Shown: in pieces, positions 1 through 7,584 of the stretch
Numbering within the stretch: position 1 is the first letter of the stretch
Layout of the letters: the number at the start of each line of letters is the position of its first letter
DNA from: an uncultured Bacteroidota bacterium
Lineage (GTDB): Bacteria; Bacteroidota; Bacteroidia; Bacteroidales; P3
Assembly: GCA_902783595.1 (NCBI GenBank)
Contig: CACZRR010000008.1
Coordinates: 1-34,706, forward strand
DNA length: 34,706 bases
Reading direction: 5' to 3'
Notes under the pieces: generated by a model
Seen by the model: only the letters and a program-made list of their open reading frames with translations
What the model was told of the DNA's origin: nothing
Databases searched by the model: none
Program-made: the position numbers and the translations under genes

Positions 1-36
1 AAGCTTTTCAATATAGGTGTCTCGTTGTACTATCAT
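1..36 (-). CDS. N-terminal start of a gene running off the left edge (possibly AAA/DUF4143-type ATPase)
   Basis: Reading leftward, an ATG at 34-36 opens a frame of 12 codons that stays open to base 1 and gives MIVQRDTYIEKL. A Bacteroidota-type promoter (-7 at 79-86) lies at the right distance upstream, and twin palindromes sit just behind it, so a real gene is likely although only its first codons are visible. The peptide resembles the opening of the AAA_14/DUF4143 ATP-binding proteins common in Bacteroidales, which often start with a hydrophobic residue, an Arg, and a Tyr-x-x-Lys-Leu run. Twelve residues cannot prove that family, so the call is inference. Confidence 0.45.
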   Translation of the reverse strand, partial: MIVQRDTYIEKL

Positions 37-50
37 CCTGTTCGATTTTT

Positions 51-66
51 TTGCGTATTTACGCAA
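51..66. promoter_or_regulatory. Palindrome in the leader of the left-edge gene
   Basis: TTGCGTA (51-57) and TACGCAA (60-66) are perfect inverted arms separated by TT. The site lies between the predicted transcription start (about 72) and the ATG at 34-36 of the leftward gene. It could be an operator or a small mRNA hairpin over the ribosome binding region. No family of binding protein can be named from it. Confidence 0.4.
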
Positions 67-78
67 TTATTTCGACTG

Positions 79-108
79 CAAAGATACAAAATGTTTTTAA
101 TATGCACT
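79..108 (-). promoter_or_regulatory. Bacteroidota-type promoter driving the left-edge gene
   Basis: On the minus strand, TATCTTTG (79-86) matches the Bacteroidota -7 consensus TAnnTTTG. About 19-20 bases upstream is a T-rich TTTAG sequence that is a weak match to the -33 element. This -33 region overlaps the left palindrome (103-120), so a protein bound there should affect this promoter. The predicted start is near 72, giving a leader of roughly 36 bases. Confidence 0.6.
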
Positions 109-152
109 AAAAAAAGTGCATCTGCATTAAAATTTGCACTAAAAAAAGTGCA
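103..152. promoter_or_regulatory. Twin identical 18-bp palindromes, candidate operator
   Basis: The sequence TGCACTAAAAAAAGTGCA occurs exactly twice, at 103-120 and 135-152. Each copy is TGCACT, an A-run, then AGTGCA. The start-to-start distance is 32 bp, about three helical turns, so both sites would face the same side of the DNA. The left copy overlaps the -33 region of the leftward promoter and the right copy sits upstream of it. This is the geometry of a two-site operator for a dimeric regulator, possibly the off-window gene product itself. Confidence 0.6.
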
Positions 153-199
153 TTATATTCAAGGCGTTAATGCGTTTTTCGCTTGATTTGATTAATTTC

Positions 200-294
200 A
201 GTGGTGCTGACTCGCTACATATGTTCTTTTAGCGGTGCTATTCGCTGTATTAATTCGTATTAAAGCGGTGCCCATCACACTTTCAGTGGTCGCA
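200..294 (+). repeat. Degenerate AGYGGTGCY repeats, spacing 31, 33 and 21 bp
   Basis: Related words begin at 200 (AGTGGTGCT), 231 (AGCGGTGCT), 264 (AGCGGTGCC) and 285 (AGTGGTCGC). The first two units also share a following TCGCT. A similar GCGGTG word recurs at 5849 in another gap. The last unit overlaps the coding-like remnant. The copies are diverged and may partly be chance, so confidence is modest. Confidence 0.35.
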
Positions 295-361
295 GGCATA
301 CCTCAAGGCCTCTATCGAGGAGGGTACAGGGGACTGGCACCTGTTCCACAACAATAATTAG
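254..361 (+). pseudogene. Possible C-terminal remnant of a lost gene
   Basis: A plus-strand frame with no start codon runs from 254 to a TAG at 359-361, just after an in-frame TAA at 251-253. From about 278 its codons look like those of the real genes here (GAG, GAC, CTG, TTC, CAC, AAC), and it ends EEGTGDWHLFHNNN. The base composition also jumps from AT-rich to GC-rich at about 265. I cannot recognise the family. It may be the tail of a deleted gene or a chance open stretch. Confidence 0.3.
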
Positions 362-386
362 CCAGCGGAAAAGGGGGAGGGGGGGG

Positions 387-419
387 AAAAAAGACGCCGC
401 GACGGAGGTGTCGCGGCGT
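387..419 (-). terminator. Intrinsic terminator of the queA-rarA-nfn-PAP2 run
   Basis: ACGCCGCGAC (394-403) and GTCGCGGCGT (410-419) form a perfect 10-bp GC-rich stem with a 6-base loop. On the minus strand the stem is followed by one C and six Ts (387-392). It begins 28 bases past the stop codon of the phosphatase gene. Immediately beyond lies a G5-A-G8 tract (373-386). Confidence 0.85.
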
Positions 420-446
420 GATATTTCTATGTGGGGCGGTGGGGGG

Positions 447-1151
447 TCACCGACTCTGCTGGAACTCTTGGCGTGCTTGGTCGATGAGGTCGCGGAAGCG
501 CTGGTCGGCATGGAGGCGTGCCACTGCGGCGCTGGCGACGAGGCGGCCGGCGTCGACGTCGCTCTGCCAGTGGTATCCCGCGATGACGCGGCTCTGACCG
601 AAGGCGTAGCCGCGGGCAAGGATGTCGTTGGCGCGGAGGGGGTTGATCTCGGTGAGGAGGAGTGCTGCCGTCCATCCACGGATGGTATGTCCGGAGGGGT
701 AGGAGCCGTTGTTGCGCAGGTCGTCCTCGTCGCCGGGCACGAGGGAGGGCTCGTCATAGTAGACGTAGGGGCGTGTGCGGCGGTAGTGGTCCTTAGGCAG
801 CGTGCCTGCCTGGTCGGCGGTCCAAATAGCAGCATGGAGCAGTCGGAAGAGGGCAGGGGTGGAGTCCTGCGAGATGGTGCGCCCGAAGGCGTCGCTGAAG
901 ACGTTGCAGATGGTCTCGAGTGTCCACACGGCATCTGTGACTGCCATGGCGCTGCGTGCGCTGTCGGCGCGTTGCTGCTTGCCCCAGGCGTACTGGCTCT
1001 TGTCGTAGGCGAAGGCGTCGCTCTGTTCGGCGGGAGGTGGCGGCAGGAAGAAGACGGCGTTGGGCATCTGCTCGGAGGTGAGGAGGGGTTCCTGAGCCAC
1101 AAGATGGGTGGCGAGGAGTAGTAAGGCGGAGAGTGTGATGATTTTTTTCAT
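447..1151 (-). CDS. Secreted PAP2-family (class A-like) acid phosphatase
   Basis: This 234-residue protein starts with a Sec signal peptide (about residues 1-20, cleaved after VAQ) and is probably periplasmic. It carries the full PAP2 signature: KX6RP at Lys120-Arg127-Pro128, PSGH at 152-155, and SRX5HX3D with Ser187, Arg188, His194 and Asp198. The conserved histidines form and resolve a phosphohistidine intermediate during phosphomonoester hydrolysis. Its length, lack of membrane helices and the YPSGHT/GYHWQSD wording fit soluble class A nonspecific acid phosphatases (PhoC/PhoN) better than lipid phosphatases. It lies 18 bases after the nfn fusion and is the last gene before a strong terminator. 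The natural substrate cannot be read from sequence. Confidence 0.9.
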   Translation of the reverse strand: MKKIITLSALLLLATHLVAQEPLLTSEQMPNAVFFLPPPPAEQSDAFAYDKSQYAWGKQQRADSARSAMAVTDAVWTLETICNVFSDAFGRTISQDSTPALFRLLHAAIWTADQAGTLPKDHYRRTRPYVYYDEPSLVPGDEDDLRNNGSYPSGHTIRGWTAALLLTEINPLRANDILARGYAFGQSRVIAGYHWQSDVDAGRLVASAAVARLHADQRFRDLIDQARQEFQQSR

Positions 1152-1169
1152 GGCGGTGGTGGGGAGTTT

Positions 1170-3431
1170 TTATTGCTTGTCGAGGGCGTTGATGATGGCC
1201 TGTGCAGCCTTGCGTCCGGCGCCCATGGCGAGGATGACGGTAGCGGCGCCGCTGACGGCGTCGCCGCCGGCGAAGATGAATTTGCGGCTTGTCTGCCCGT
1301 TTTCGTCGGCCACTATGCCGCCCCAGGGCTGGCATTCGAGACCTGGCGTGGTGGTGCGTATGAGAGGGTTGGGAGAGGTGCCGAGGGCCGCCACAATGGT
1401 GTCGGCCTCGATGTCGAACTCGCTGCCCTCGATGGTGGTGAAGGAGCGTCGTCCGCGTTCGTCGGGTGCTCCCATCTCCATCTTGACGCAGCGCAGAGCG
1501 CGCACGGTGTCGTCGTCGTTGCCGAGTATCTCGACGGGTGCTGTCTGGAAGAGGAACTGCACGCCTTCTTGCATGGCGTGGTGCACCTCTTCGCGTCGTG
1601 CGGGCATATCCTGCTGGCCGCGGCGGTATACCACCGTAACGTCGCTGCCGAGCCGCAGGGCTGTGCGTGCGGCGTCCATAGCCACGTTGCCGCCGCCGAC
1701 GACGATGACCTTCTTGCCGAGGAAGATGGGAGTGTCGTAGGCTTCGTCATAGCCGTGCATGAGGTTGGTGCGTGTGAGCAGCTCGTTGGCGCTGATGACG
1801 CCGACGAGAGTCTCGCCCTTGACGCCCATGAATTTGGGCAGGCCTGCGCCTGAGGCAATGTATATGGCGTCGTACTCCATATCGCGGAAGAGCTGGTCGA
1901 TGGTGAGGCTCTTGCCTATGATGACGTTGGTGCGTATCTCCACGCCGAGGCGTCGCAGTCCTTCGATCTCTGGTTCCACGACTTTCTGCTTGGGGAGTCG
2001 GAATTCGGGAATGCCGTAGACGAGCACGCCGCCGGCGTGGTGGAGAGCTTCGAAGATGGTGACCTGGAAACCGTGCTTGGCGAGGTCGCCGGCGCATGTG
2101 AGTCCGCTGGGACCGGAGCCTATTACCGCCACCTTACGTCCGGCGGGATAGCACTGGCTCTGAGGTTTGGCGTTGGCGCGGTGGTTGTCGGCCACGAAGC
2201 GTTCGAGTGCGCCGATGGCTATGGGCTCGTGTTTGGCGCCCATGATGCAGGACCCTTCGCACTGGCTCTCCTGCGGGCACACGCGGCCGCATACGGCGGG
2301 GAGTGCGGAATCCATGGAGATGGTGTGGAAGGCCTGGTTGAAGTTCTCCTCGCGGATGTCCTGGATGAAGCGGGGTATGTTGATGCCCACGGGGCATGCC
2401 TCCACGCAGCGCGGCTTCTTGCACTGCAGGCAGCGCTGTGCTTCGGCGATGGCCTGTTTCTTGGTGAATCCGAAGGATACCTCGTCGAAGTTGTGTGCGC
2501 GCACCTGAGGATCTTGCTCTTGAGGGTGCTGACGTGCTGTGGCGTCCTTGGCTATCTGGCTGTCGACGGCGGGAGCGAGGTTGCAGTGGTGTCCGCTCTC
2601 TGCTGTGGCTATGCGGTAGCGTCGGGCGTCGGGCGTCTTGAGCTTGCGTGCCGCGGCGTCGAAGTCGACGAGATGTCCGTCGAATTCGGGTCCGTCGACG
2701 CAGCAGAACTTCACCTCGTCGCCCACGCGCACACGGCAGGCGCCGCACATGCCTGTGCCGTCGACCATCATGCAGTTGAGGCTGACGATGGTGGGTAGGT
2801 TGTACTTCTTAGTGGTGAGGCTGACGAACTTCATCATGGGCAGCGGACCTATGGCCACGCAGTGCGAGTACTCCACGCCTTGTGAGCATAGCTGGTCGAC
2901 CTTGGCGGTGACGAGGCCATGTTCGCCGTAGGAGCCGTCGTCGGTCATGATGTGGAGGTTGTGGCACACGGCGCGCAGCTCGTCCTCGTAGAAGAGGAGG
3001 TCTTTGGAGCGTGCGCCGATGATGACGTCGGTGGGTATGCCGTGGCGGAAGGCCCATTTGACCTGCGGAAATACGGGTGCTATGCCCACGCCGCCGGCCA
3101 CGAAGAGGAGGCGCTTGAGTTCGCCGTGCTCATGTTTCTCGATGAGCTCGCTGGGTCGTCCGAGGGGTCCCACGATAGTGTATAGGTCGTCGCCCTCGTT
3201 CATGGCGGCGAGTGCGCGTGTGGTGTCGCCGACGACCTGGAAGACGATGACGACGGACTGCCGCTGGTAGACGATGTCGCTGATGGTGAGAGGTATGCGT
3301 TCGCCGTGCTCGTGGGGTATCACGATGACGAACTGGCCGGGTTTGCCGCTGAGTGATATCCAAGGGGCGTGGATCTCCATCAGGTAGATCTCGTTGCTGT
3401 TGAGCAGTCGTTTGCTTATGATTTCGTACAT
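1170..3431 (-). CDS. Fused NfnA-NfnB-type flavoenzyme (FNR/PyrK-like plus GltD-like)
   Basis: This 753-residue protein joins two modules. Residues 1-270 form an FAD/NAD(P)-binding ferredoxin-reductase-like domain with a [2Fe-2S] site at DGTGMCGAC (Asp224, Cys229, Cys232) plus Cys243/244. Residues 310-753 are like the glutamate synthase small subunit, with eight Cys for two [4Fe-4S] clusters (334, 337, 342, 346; 381, 385, 391, 395), an FAD Rossmann motif at 434-444 and an NAD(P) motif near 575. The two halves correspond to the small and large subunits of NADH-dependent ferredoxin:NADP oxidoreductase (Nfn), which bifurcates electrons. Databases often label the fusion as dihydroorotate dehydrogenase electron-transfer subunit/glutamate synthase. 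No gltB or pyrD is adjacent, which favours the Nfn role. Five bases separate it from rarA. Confidence 0.88.
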   Translation of the reverse strand: MYEIISKRLLNSNEIYLMEIHAPWISLSGKPGQFVIVIPHEHGERIPLTISDIVYQRQSVVIVFQVVGDTTRALAAMNEGDDLYTIVGPLGRPSELIEKHEHGELKRLLFVAGGVGIAPVFPQVKWAFRHGIPTDVIIGARSKDLLFYEDELRAVCHNLHIMTDDGSYGEHGLVTAKVDQLCSQGVEYSHCVAIGPLPMMKFVSLTTKKYNLPTIVSLNCMMVDGTGMCGACRVRVGDEVKFCCVDGPEFDGHLVDFDAAARKLKTPDARRYRIATAESGHHCNLAPAVDSQIAKDATARQHPQEQDPQVRAHNFDEVSFGFTKKQAIAEAQRCLQCKKPRCVEACPVGINIPRFIQDIREENFNQAFHTISMDSALPAVCGRVCPQESQCEGSCIMGAKHEPIAIGALERFVADNHRANAKPQSQCYPAGRKVAVIGSGPSGLTCAGDLAKHGFQVTIFEALHHAGGVLVYGIPEFRLPKQKVVEPEIEGLRRLGVEIRTNVIIGKSLTIDQLFRDMEYDAIYIASGAGLPKFMGVKGETLVGVISANELLTRTNLMHGYDEAYDTPIFLGKKVIVVGGGNVAMDAARTALRLGSDVTVVYRRGQQDMPARREEVHHAMQEGVQFLFQTAPVEILGNDDDTVRALRCVKMEMGAPDERGRRSFTTIEGSEFDIEADTIVAALGTSPNPLIRTTTPGLECQPWGGIVADENGQTSRKFIFAGGDAVSGAATVILAMGAGRKAAQAIINALDKQ

Positions 3432-3436
3432 AGTCC

Positions 3437-4696
3437 TTAATACTGATATTTTTGTTGCCAGCGTGCTGCGAGGAGACGTCGTGTCTCGTTCTCGCGTGGT
3501 GTGTCAGCGGGGTCGTAGAAGCGGCTCCCTTCGAGCCCTTGTGGCAGATATTCCTGTTGTGTGAAAGCGCCCTCGTAGTCGTGTGCATACTTGTATCCGC
3601 TGCCGTAGCCCATCTCCTTCATGAGTGAAGTGGGAGCGTTGCGTATGTGCAGCGGCACGGGCAGGTCGCCGTAGCGTCGTACGGCTGCTGAGGCGTTTTC
3701 GAGGGCCATATAGGTGGCGTTGCTCTTGAGCGAGCAGGCGAGGTAGATGGCGCACTGGGAGAGGTTGATGCGGCATTCGGGCATGCCTATCTTGCTGACG
3801 GCGTTGAAGGTGGCGTCAGCCAGCAGGAGCGCGTTGGGGTTGGCGTTGCCGATGTCCTCGCTGGCGAAGATGAGCATGCGGCGTGCTATGAAGAGGGGGT
3901 CTTCGCCTCCGGCGAGCATGCGTGCCAGCCAGTAGACGGCGCCGTTGGGGTCGCTGCCGCGCATACTCTTGATGAATGCCGAGATGATGTCGTAGTGCAT
4001 CTCGCCGCCCTTGTCGTAGTATGCCAGGTTCTGCTGTATGACGGTGGTGACGGAGGCGTTGTCGATGACGATGGGTGATGCCGAGCCCCTCATCTTGTTC
4101 ACCGCCAGTTCGAGTGCGTTGAGCAGCTTGCGTGCGTCGCCGCCGCTGATGCGCATCAGCGCCTCGTCTTCGCGTACCTCTATGGTTGTTCCTGTGGAGG
4201 CGTAGTAGGCCACTGCCGAGTTAATGAGTTGCTTCATATCGTCGACGCTAAACTCCTTGAGCACATATACTTGACATCTGCTCAGGAGTGCCGAAATGAT
4301 CTCGAAGCTGGGGTTCTCTGTTGTGGCGCCGATGAGGGTGATGGTGCCGCGCTCGACGGCACCGAGGAGTGAGTCCTGCTGTGCTTTATTGAAGCGGTGT
4401 ATCTCGTCGATGAAGAGTATGGCGCCCTCTTCCTGTCCGGCTTGTGTGATGACCTCGCGCACCTCCTTCACGCCGCTGCTGATGGCGCTGAGGGTGTGGA
4501 AGGGGCGGTTGAGAGTAGTGGAGATGATGGATGCAAGGGTTGTCTTGCCGATGCCCGGGGGACCCCAGAATATCATGCTGGGTATCTGTCCGCTCTCGAT
4601 GAGCGTGCGCAGCACTGCCCCGTGTCCCACGAGGTGTTGCTGGCCGATGTACTGGTCGAGGTTCTTCGGCCGTAGGATCTCGGCGAGGGGCGTCAT
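3437..4696 (-). CDS. rarA: Replication-associated recombination protein A (RarA/MgsA)
   Basis: This AAA+ ATPase of 419 residues acts at stalled replication forks. It has Walker A GPPGIGKT (45-52), Walker B ILFIDEIH (93-100), a sensor-1 GATTENPSF motif just downstream, and the long C-terminal helical/tetramerisation region typical of the MgsA/WRNIP1 family. Length is normal for the family. Its ATG lies one base after the queA stop codon, so it is probably translated from the same message. Its neighbours do not share its pathway; pairing with tRNA and metabolic genes looks like ordinary operon packing. Confidence 0.95.
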   Translation of the reverse strand: MTPLAEILRPKNLDQYIGQQHLVGHGAVLRTLIESGQIPSMIFWGPPGIGKTTLASIISTTLNRPFHTLSAISSGVKEVREVITQAGQEEGAILFIDEIHRFNKAQQDSLLGAVERGTITLIGATTENPSFEIISALLSRCQVYVLKEFSVDDMKQLINSAVAYYASTGTTIEVREDEALMRISGGDARKLLNALELAVNKMRGSASPIVIDNASVTTVIQQNLAYYDKGGEMHYDIISAFIKSMRGSDPNGAVYWLARMLAGGEDPLFIARRMLIFASEDIGNANPNALLLADATFNAVSKIGMPECRINLSQCAIYLACSLKSNATYMALENASAAVRRYGDLPVPLHIRNAPTSLMKEMGYGSGYKYAHDYEGAFTQQEYLPQGLEGSRFYDPADTPRENETRRLLAARWQQKYQY

Positions 4697-4697
4697 A

Positions 4698-5753
4698 TCA
4701 GATAATAAGCATGGCGTCGCCGTAGGTTGAGAAACGGTATTTTTCCTTGATGGCCGTCTGGTAGGTCTGCATGGTGAGTTCGGGGCCTGCGAAGGCAGAC
4801 ACCATGATGAACTGTGACGACATGGGGTGGTGGAAATTGGTGACCATCATGTCGGCGATGGTGAACTCGTAGGGCGGGAATATGAACTTGTTGGTCCATC
4901 CGTCGTAGGGGAAGAGGTGACCTGGGATGGTGACGGCGCTCTCGAGGGCGCGCATCGTCGTGGTGCCCACGCAGCATATCTTGTGACCTTCCTGTTTGGC
5001 TTTTTCGACTATCTGGCATGTGGTGTCGGGGAGGTGCATCTCCTCGGCGTCCATGCGGTGCTTGGAGAGGTCTTCGACGTCGATGCTTTTGAACTCGCCC
5101 ATGCCGGCATGCAGCGTCAGCTCGGCCCAGCGGACATCCTTGATCTCGAGGCGTTTGAGCAGCTCGCGGCTGAAGTGGAGGCCTGCGATAGGTGCCGCCA
5201 CGGCGCCTTCGTTTTTGGCGTAGAGCGTTTGGTAGTTGTCGGTGTCGCTCTTCTCAATGTCGCGCAGTTTGCGCAGTTCCTCGGGCAGGGGGGTGCGTCC
5301 CATGCTCTTGATCAGCGAGATGAAATCCTCGTGGGGGCCGTCGTAGAGGAAGCGTATGGTGCGTCCGCGCGACGTTGTGTTGTCCACCACCTCGGCGACG
5401 AGGGCGTCGTTGGCGCCGAAATAGAGCTTGTTGCCGATGCGTATCTTGCGTGCGGGATCGACTATGACGTCCCAGAGGCACATCTCTTCGTTGAGCTCGC
5501 GGAGGAGGAACACCTGGATGTGGGCGCCTGTCTTCTCCTTTTCGCCCTCGAGGAGGGCGGGGAAGACCTTGGTGTTGTTGGCCACCACGACGTCGTCGGC
5601 ATCGACATAGTCGATGAAGTCTTTGAAGATACGATGTTCCACCTTGCCGGTGTCGCGATGGAGTACCAGCATACGTGCATCGTCGCGGTTGCGCGGGGGT
5701 TTCTCGGCGATGAGTTCCTTGGGGAGGTTGAATCGGAATTGGGACAGTTTCAT
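4698..5753 (-). CDS. queA: S-adenosylmethionine:tRNA ribosyltransferase-isomerase
   Basis: QueA transfers and isomerises the ribosyl part of SAM onto preQ1 in tRNA, forming epoxyqueuosine at the wobble position of GUN anticodons. The 351-residue protein matches the family along its length: an N-terminal [12 protein letters not shown] start, a central [11 protein letters not shown] motif, and a C-terminal [15 protein letters not shown] stretch. It is the first gene of a minus-strand run with rarA. The ATG at 5751-5753 is directly preceded in the mRNA by A-rich heptamer repeats, the last of which ends inside the start codon; no Shine-Dalgarno is obvious. Confidence 0.96.
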   Translation of the reverse strand: MKLSQFRFNLPKELIAEKPPRNRDDARMLVLHRDTGKVEHRIFKDFIDYVDADDVVVANNTKVFPALLEGEKEKTGAHIQVFLLRELNEEMCLWDVIVDPARKIRIGNKLYFGANDALVAEVVDNTTSRGRTIRFLYDGPHEDFISLIKSMGRTPLPEELRKLRDIEKSDTDNYQTLYAKNEGAVAAPIAGLHFSRELLKRLEIKDVRWAELTLHAGMGEFKSIDVEDLSKHRMDAEEMHLPDTTCQIVEKAKQEGHKICCVGTTTMRALESAVTIPGHLFPYDGWTNKFIFPPYEFTIADMMVTNFHHPMSSQFIMVSAFAGPELTMQTYQTAIKEKYRFSTYGDAMLII

Positions 5754-5780
5754 TTGGGGTTTGACGTTTGACGTTTTACG
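5753..5780. repeat. Heptamer tandem repeat at the queA start (locus 1)
   Basis: Four 7-bp units run in tandem on the plus strand, two of them exactly TTTGACG (5760-5766, 5767-5773), flanked by TTTGGGG (5753-5759) and TTTTACG (5774-5780). Read in the queA sense these are words of the form NNNNAAA, including CGTCAAA and CGTAAAA. CGTAAAA recurs twice at 26306-26333. The tract forms the last part of the queA leader. Confidence 0.75.
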
Positions 5781-6032
5781 GCTGTTATTTTTAACGGCGA
5801 ATGACTTGAATTACTCTAAGCTTATTCACTTTATTTGACTTATTTCTGCGGTGTTCATCGCCCCTTGTGGGGGTCGCGGGTCAATTATGAGCGAGTTACT
5901 CGAATTGCTGGCGCAGGCATTTATGAAATAAATCATTTTGTGGTGTGTAACGTCATTTTAAAAAAAATTGTATGCGTGGCAAAAAAAAAATACATAATGA
6001 AATAATTATAATAAAAATACGTTACGGAGGTC
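5781..6032. other. Divergent intergenic region between queA and the transglycosylase gene
   Basis: This AT-rich gap holds an 11-mer, TAACGGCGAAT (5792-5802), that recurs exactly at 19246-19256 beside another heptamer tract. It also holds a small GC-rich hairpin (CCCC-TTGT-GGGG, 5861-5872), a CGAGT-T-ACTCG palindrome (5892-5902), and an inverted pair GTAACGT (5947-5953) / ACGTTAC (6019-6025). I find no convincing -33/-7 promoter on either strand, although both flanking genes need one. Confidence 0.5.
5947..6025. promoter_or_regulatory. Separated inverted repeat upstream of the transglycosylase gene
   Basis: GTAACGT (5947-5953) is matched by ACGTTAC (6019-6025), with the similarity extending through the adjoining AT-rich bases to about 15 imperfect positions per arm (5947-5961 and 6011-6025). 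The right arm runs into CGGAGG (6025-6030), the probable ribosome binding site, just before the ATG at 6033. It could be paired protein sites or a long-range leader stem that hides the ribosome site. Confidence 0.35.
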
Positions 6033-7295
6033 ATGAGATGTAAATATTGTATTATCTTTACTCTTCTGCTAGCATCGTTGCCGGTCAGTGTCTACGATGT
6101 TCACTCACAAGACATTACTTTTCTCTCAGAGGGTGAGATTATGGCTCGTCGTTATGCCGAGAGCTACGACAGCCTGCTGAACAGTTACTACCTTCACCGC
6201 TATGCGTCGCGTCGCCACGGTGGCGGAGGACTGAACCTGGAGGCTTTTGATGCGCTGCCCGATTCTGTGCTTGCCGCGCGTCTGGCTGCGTTGCACACCA
6301 TCATCCCTATGACCTACAATGGCGATGTGCGGTCGCACATTCGTCTCTACCTGCGCGTGATGGAACGGCGTCTTGACCTGACGTTGCTGCAGCAGGAGAC
6401 CTTCTTTCCGATGTTTGAGACGGTGCTTGACCGCTATGGTGTTCCTGGCGAGCTGAAGTATCTGGCCATCGTCGAGTCGGCCCTCAACCCGCAGGCCACC
6501 TCGCGTGTTGGTGCCGCGGGGTTGTGGCAGTTCATGTATAACACCGGCAAGCTCTACGGTCTTGAGGTGAACTCGCTTGTCGACGAGCGTCGCGACCCCT
6601 ACAAATCCACCCATGCTGCGGCGCGCTATCTGAGGAGCCTGTACCGTCTCTACGACGACTGGGCGTTGGCGTTGGCAGCCTACAACTGTGGTCCCGGCAA
6701 CATCAACAAAGCCATTGCGCGTTCAGGCGGCCATCGTGATTTCTGGCGCATCTATCCCTACCTGCCGCGTGAGACGCGCGGATATGTGCCTGCTTTCATC
6801 GCCGTGAACTATGTGATGAATTACTACCACCTCCACGGGCTTCATCCCGCGGCGTTGGAGTTGCCGGTGCGCAGCGACACGGTGCATGTGAGTGGCGACG
6901 TGCTGTTCCACTATGTGCGTGAATCCCTCGCCGTCGACAGTGGAGCCCTGGCCACCCTCAATCCGCAGTTTCGTGCCGAATATATCCCTGCCTCTACGGG
7001 CAACTACCATATCACGCTGCCGTCGTCGCTGGTGCACGCATTCATCGTCAACCAGGACAGCATCTATGCCCGCAGTGCCGACAGCCTTGCGCGGCGTCCC
7101 GTCACTGTAGAGCCTTATAGGGCGAAGAAAAGTGCCAAGAGCGCTAAAGTCGGCGGCACGAGCCATGTGGTGAAGAAAGGGGAGACGCTGTCGAGCATAG
7201 CCCGCCGCTATGGTGTGTCGGTGAAGCAGCTGAAAAAGGATAACGGCATCAAGAAGGACAATATCCACGTGGGACAGCGACTGAAAATCAGATAG
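6033..7295 (+). CDS. MltD-like lytic transglycosylase with LysM domain
   Basis: This 420-residue exported enzyme cleaves peptidoglycan glycan strands, forming 1,6-anhydro-muramic ends. After a signal peptide (about 1-26) comes an SLT domain with the catalytic Glu148 in [10 protein letters not shown], then GAAGLWQFM (160-168) and AAYNCGPGN (215-223), all hallmarks of family 1 transglycosylases. A C-terminal LysM domain (about 376-419, starting [14 protein letters not shown]) binds peptidoglycan. The ATG at 6033 follows a CGGAGG. The stop codon is one base before the next ATG, so it is co-transcribed with an FtsB-like gene and an NlpC/P60 gene, forming a small cell-wall cluster. Confidence 0.93.
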   Translation: MRCKYCIIFTLLLASLPVSVYDVHSQDITFLSEGEIMARRYAESYDSLLNSYYLHRYASRRHGGGGLNLEAFDALPDSVLAARLAALHTIIPMTYNGDVRSHIRLYLRVMERRLDLTLLQQETFFPMFETVLDRYGVPGELKYLAIVESALNPQATSRVGAAGLWQFMYNTGKLYGLEVNSLVDERRDPYKSTHAAARYLRSLYRLYDDWALALAAYNCGPGNINKAIARSGGHRDFWRIYPYLPRETRGYVPAFIAVNYVMNYYHLHGLHPAALELPVRSDTVHVSGDVLFHYVRESLAVDSGALATLNPQFRAEYIPASTGNYHITLPSSLVHAFIVNQDSIYARSADSLARRPVTVEPYRAKKSAKSAKVGGTSHVVKKGETLSSIARRYGVSVKQLKKDNGIKKDNIHVGQRLKIR

Positions 7296-7296
7296 C

Positions 7297-7584
7297 ATGG
7301 ATTGGAAGCATATCTATAAGATAAAGGGGTTCAAATACTGGGTGGCCACGGCTGTTTTCGTCGTCGTCATCCTCTTCATCGACCCCAACAACCTGCTCGT
7401 CACCCACCGGCTGCACCGCCAGGTGTCAGAGCTGCACGATGAGGAGCGCCAGTTGCGAGTGGACATACATCAGGATTCCATCAATGCTGCCGCCATAGAG
7501 CAGAACCTCGACGCCATAGAGCATTACGGTCGCGAGAACTACTACATGAAACGTACGAACGAAGATATTTTTGTTGTGAGATGA
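7297..7584 (+). CDS. FtsB/DivIC-like septum formation initiator protein
   Basis: This 95-residue protein has one membrane helix near the N-terminus (about residues 14-30), then a periplasmic coiled coil rich in Leu, Glu and Gln, and a conserved tail resembling the AREKYMKR-type end of DivIC/FtsB (here GRENYYMKRTNEDIF). Family members link FtsL and FtsQ in the division complex. It starts one base after the transglycosylase stop and its TGA overlaps the start of the next gene (ATGA). Confidence 0.85.
   Translation: MDWKHIYKIKGFKYWVATAVFVVVILFIDPNNLLVTHRLHRQVSELHDEERQLRVDIHQDSINAAAIEQNLDAIEHYGRENYYMKRTNEDIFVVR

Noticed and set aside
408-1121. Long plus-strand open frame opposite the PAP2 phosphatase gene
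   Set aside because: It is the antisense shadow of a gene with all catalytic motifs in the other frame; GC-rich codon bias keeps the opposite strand open.
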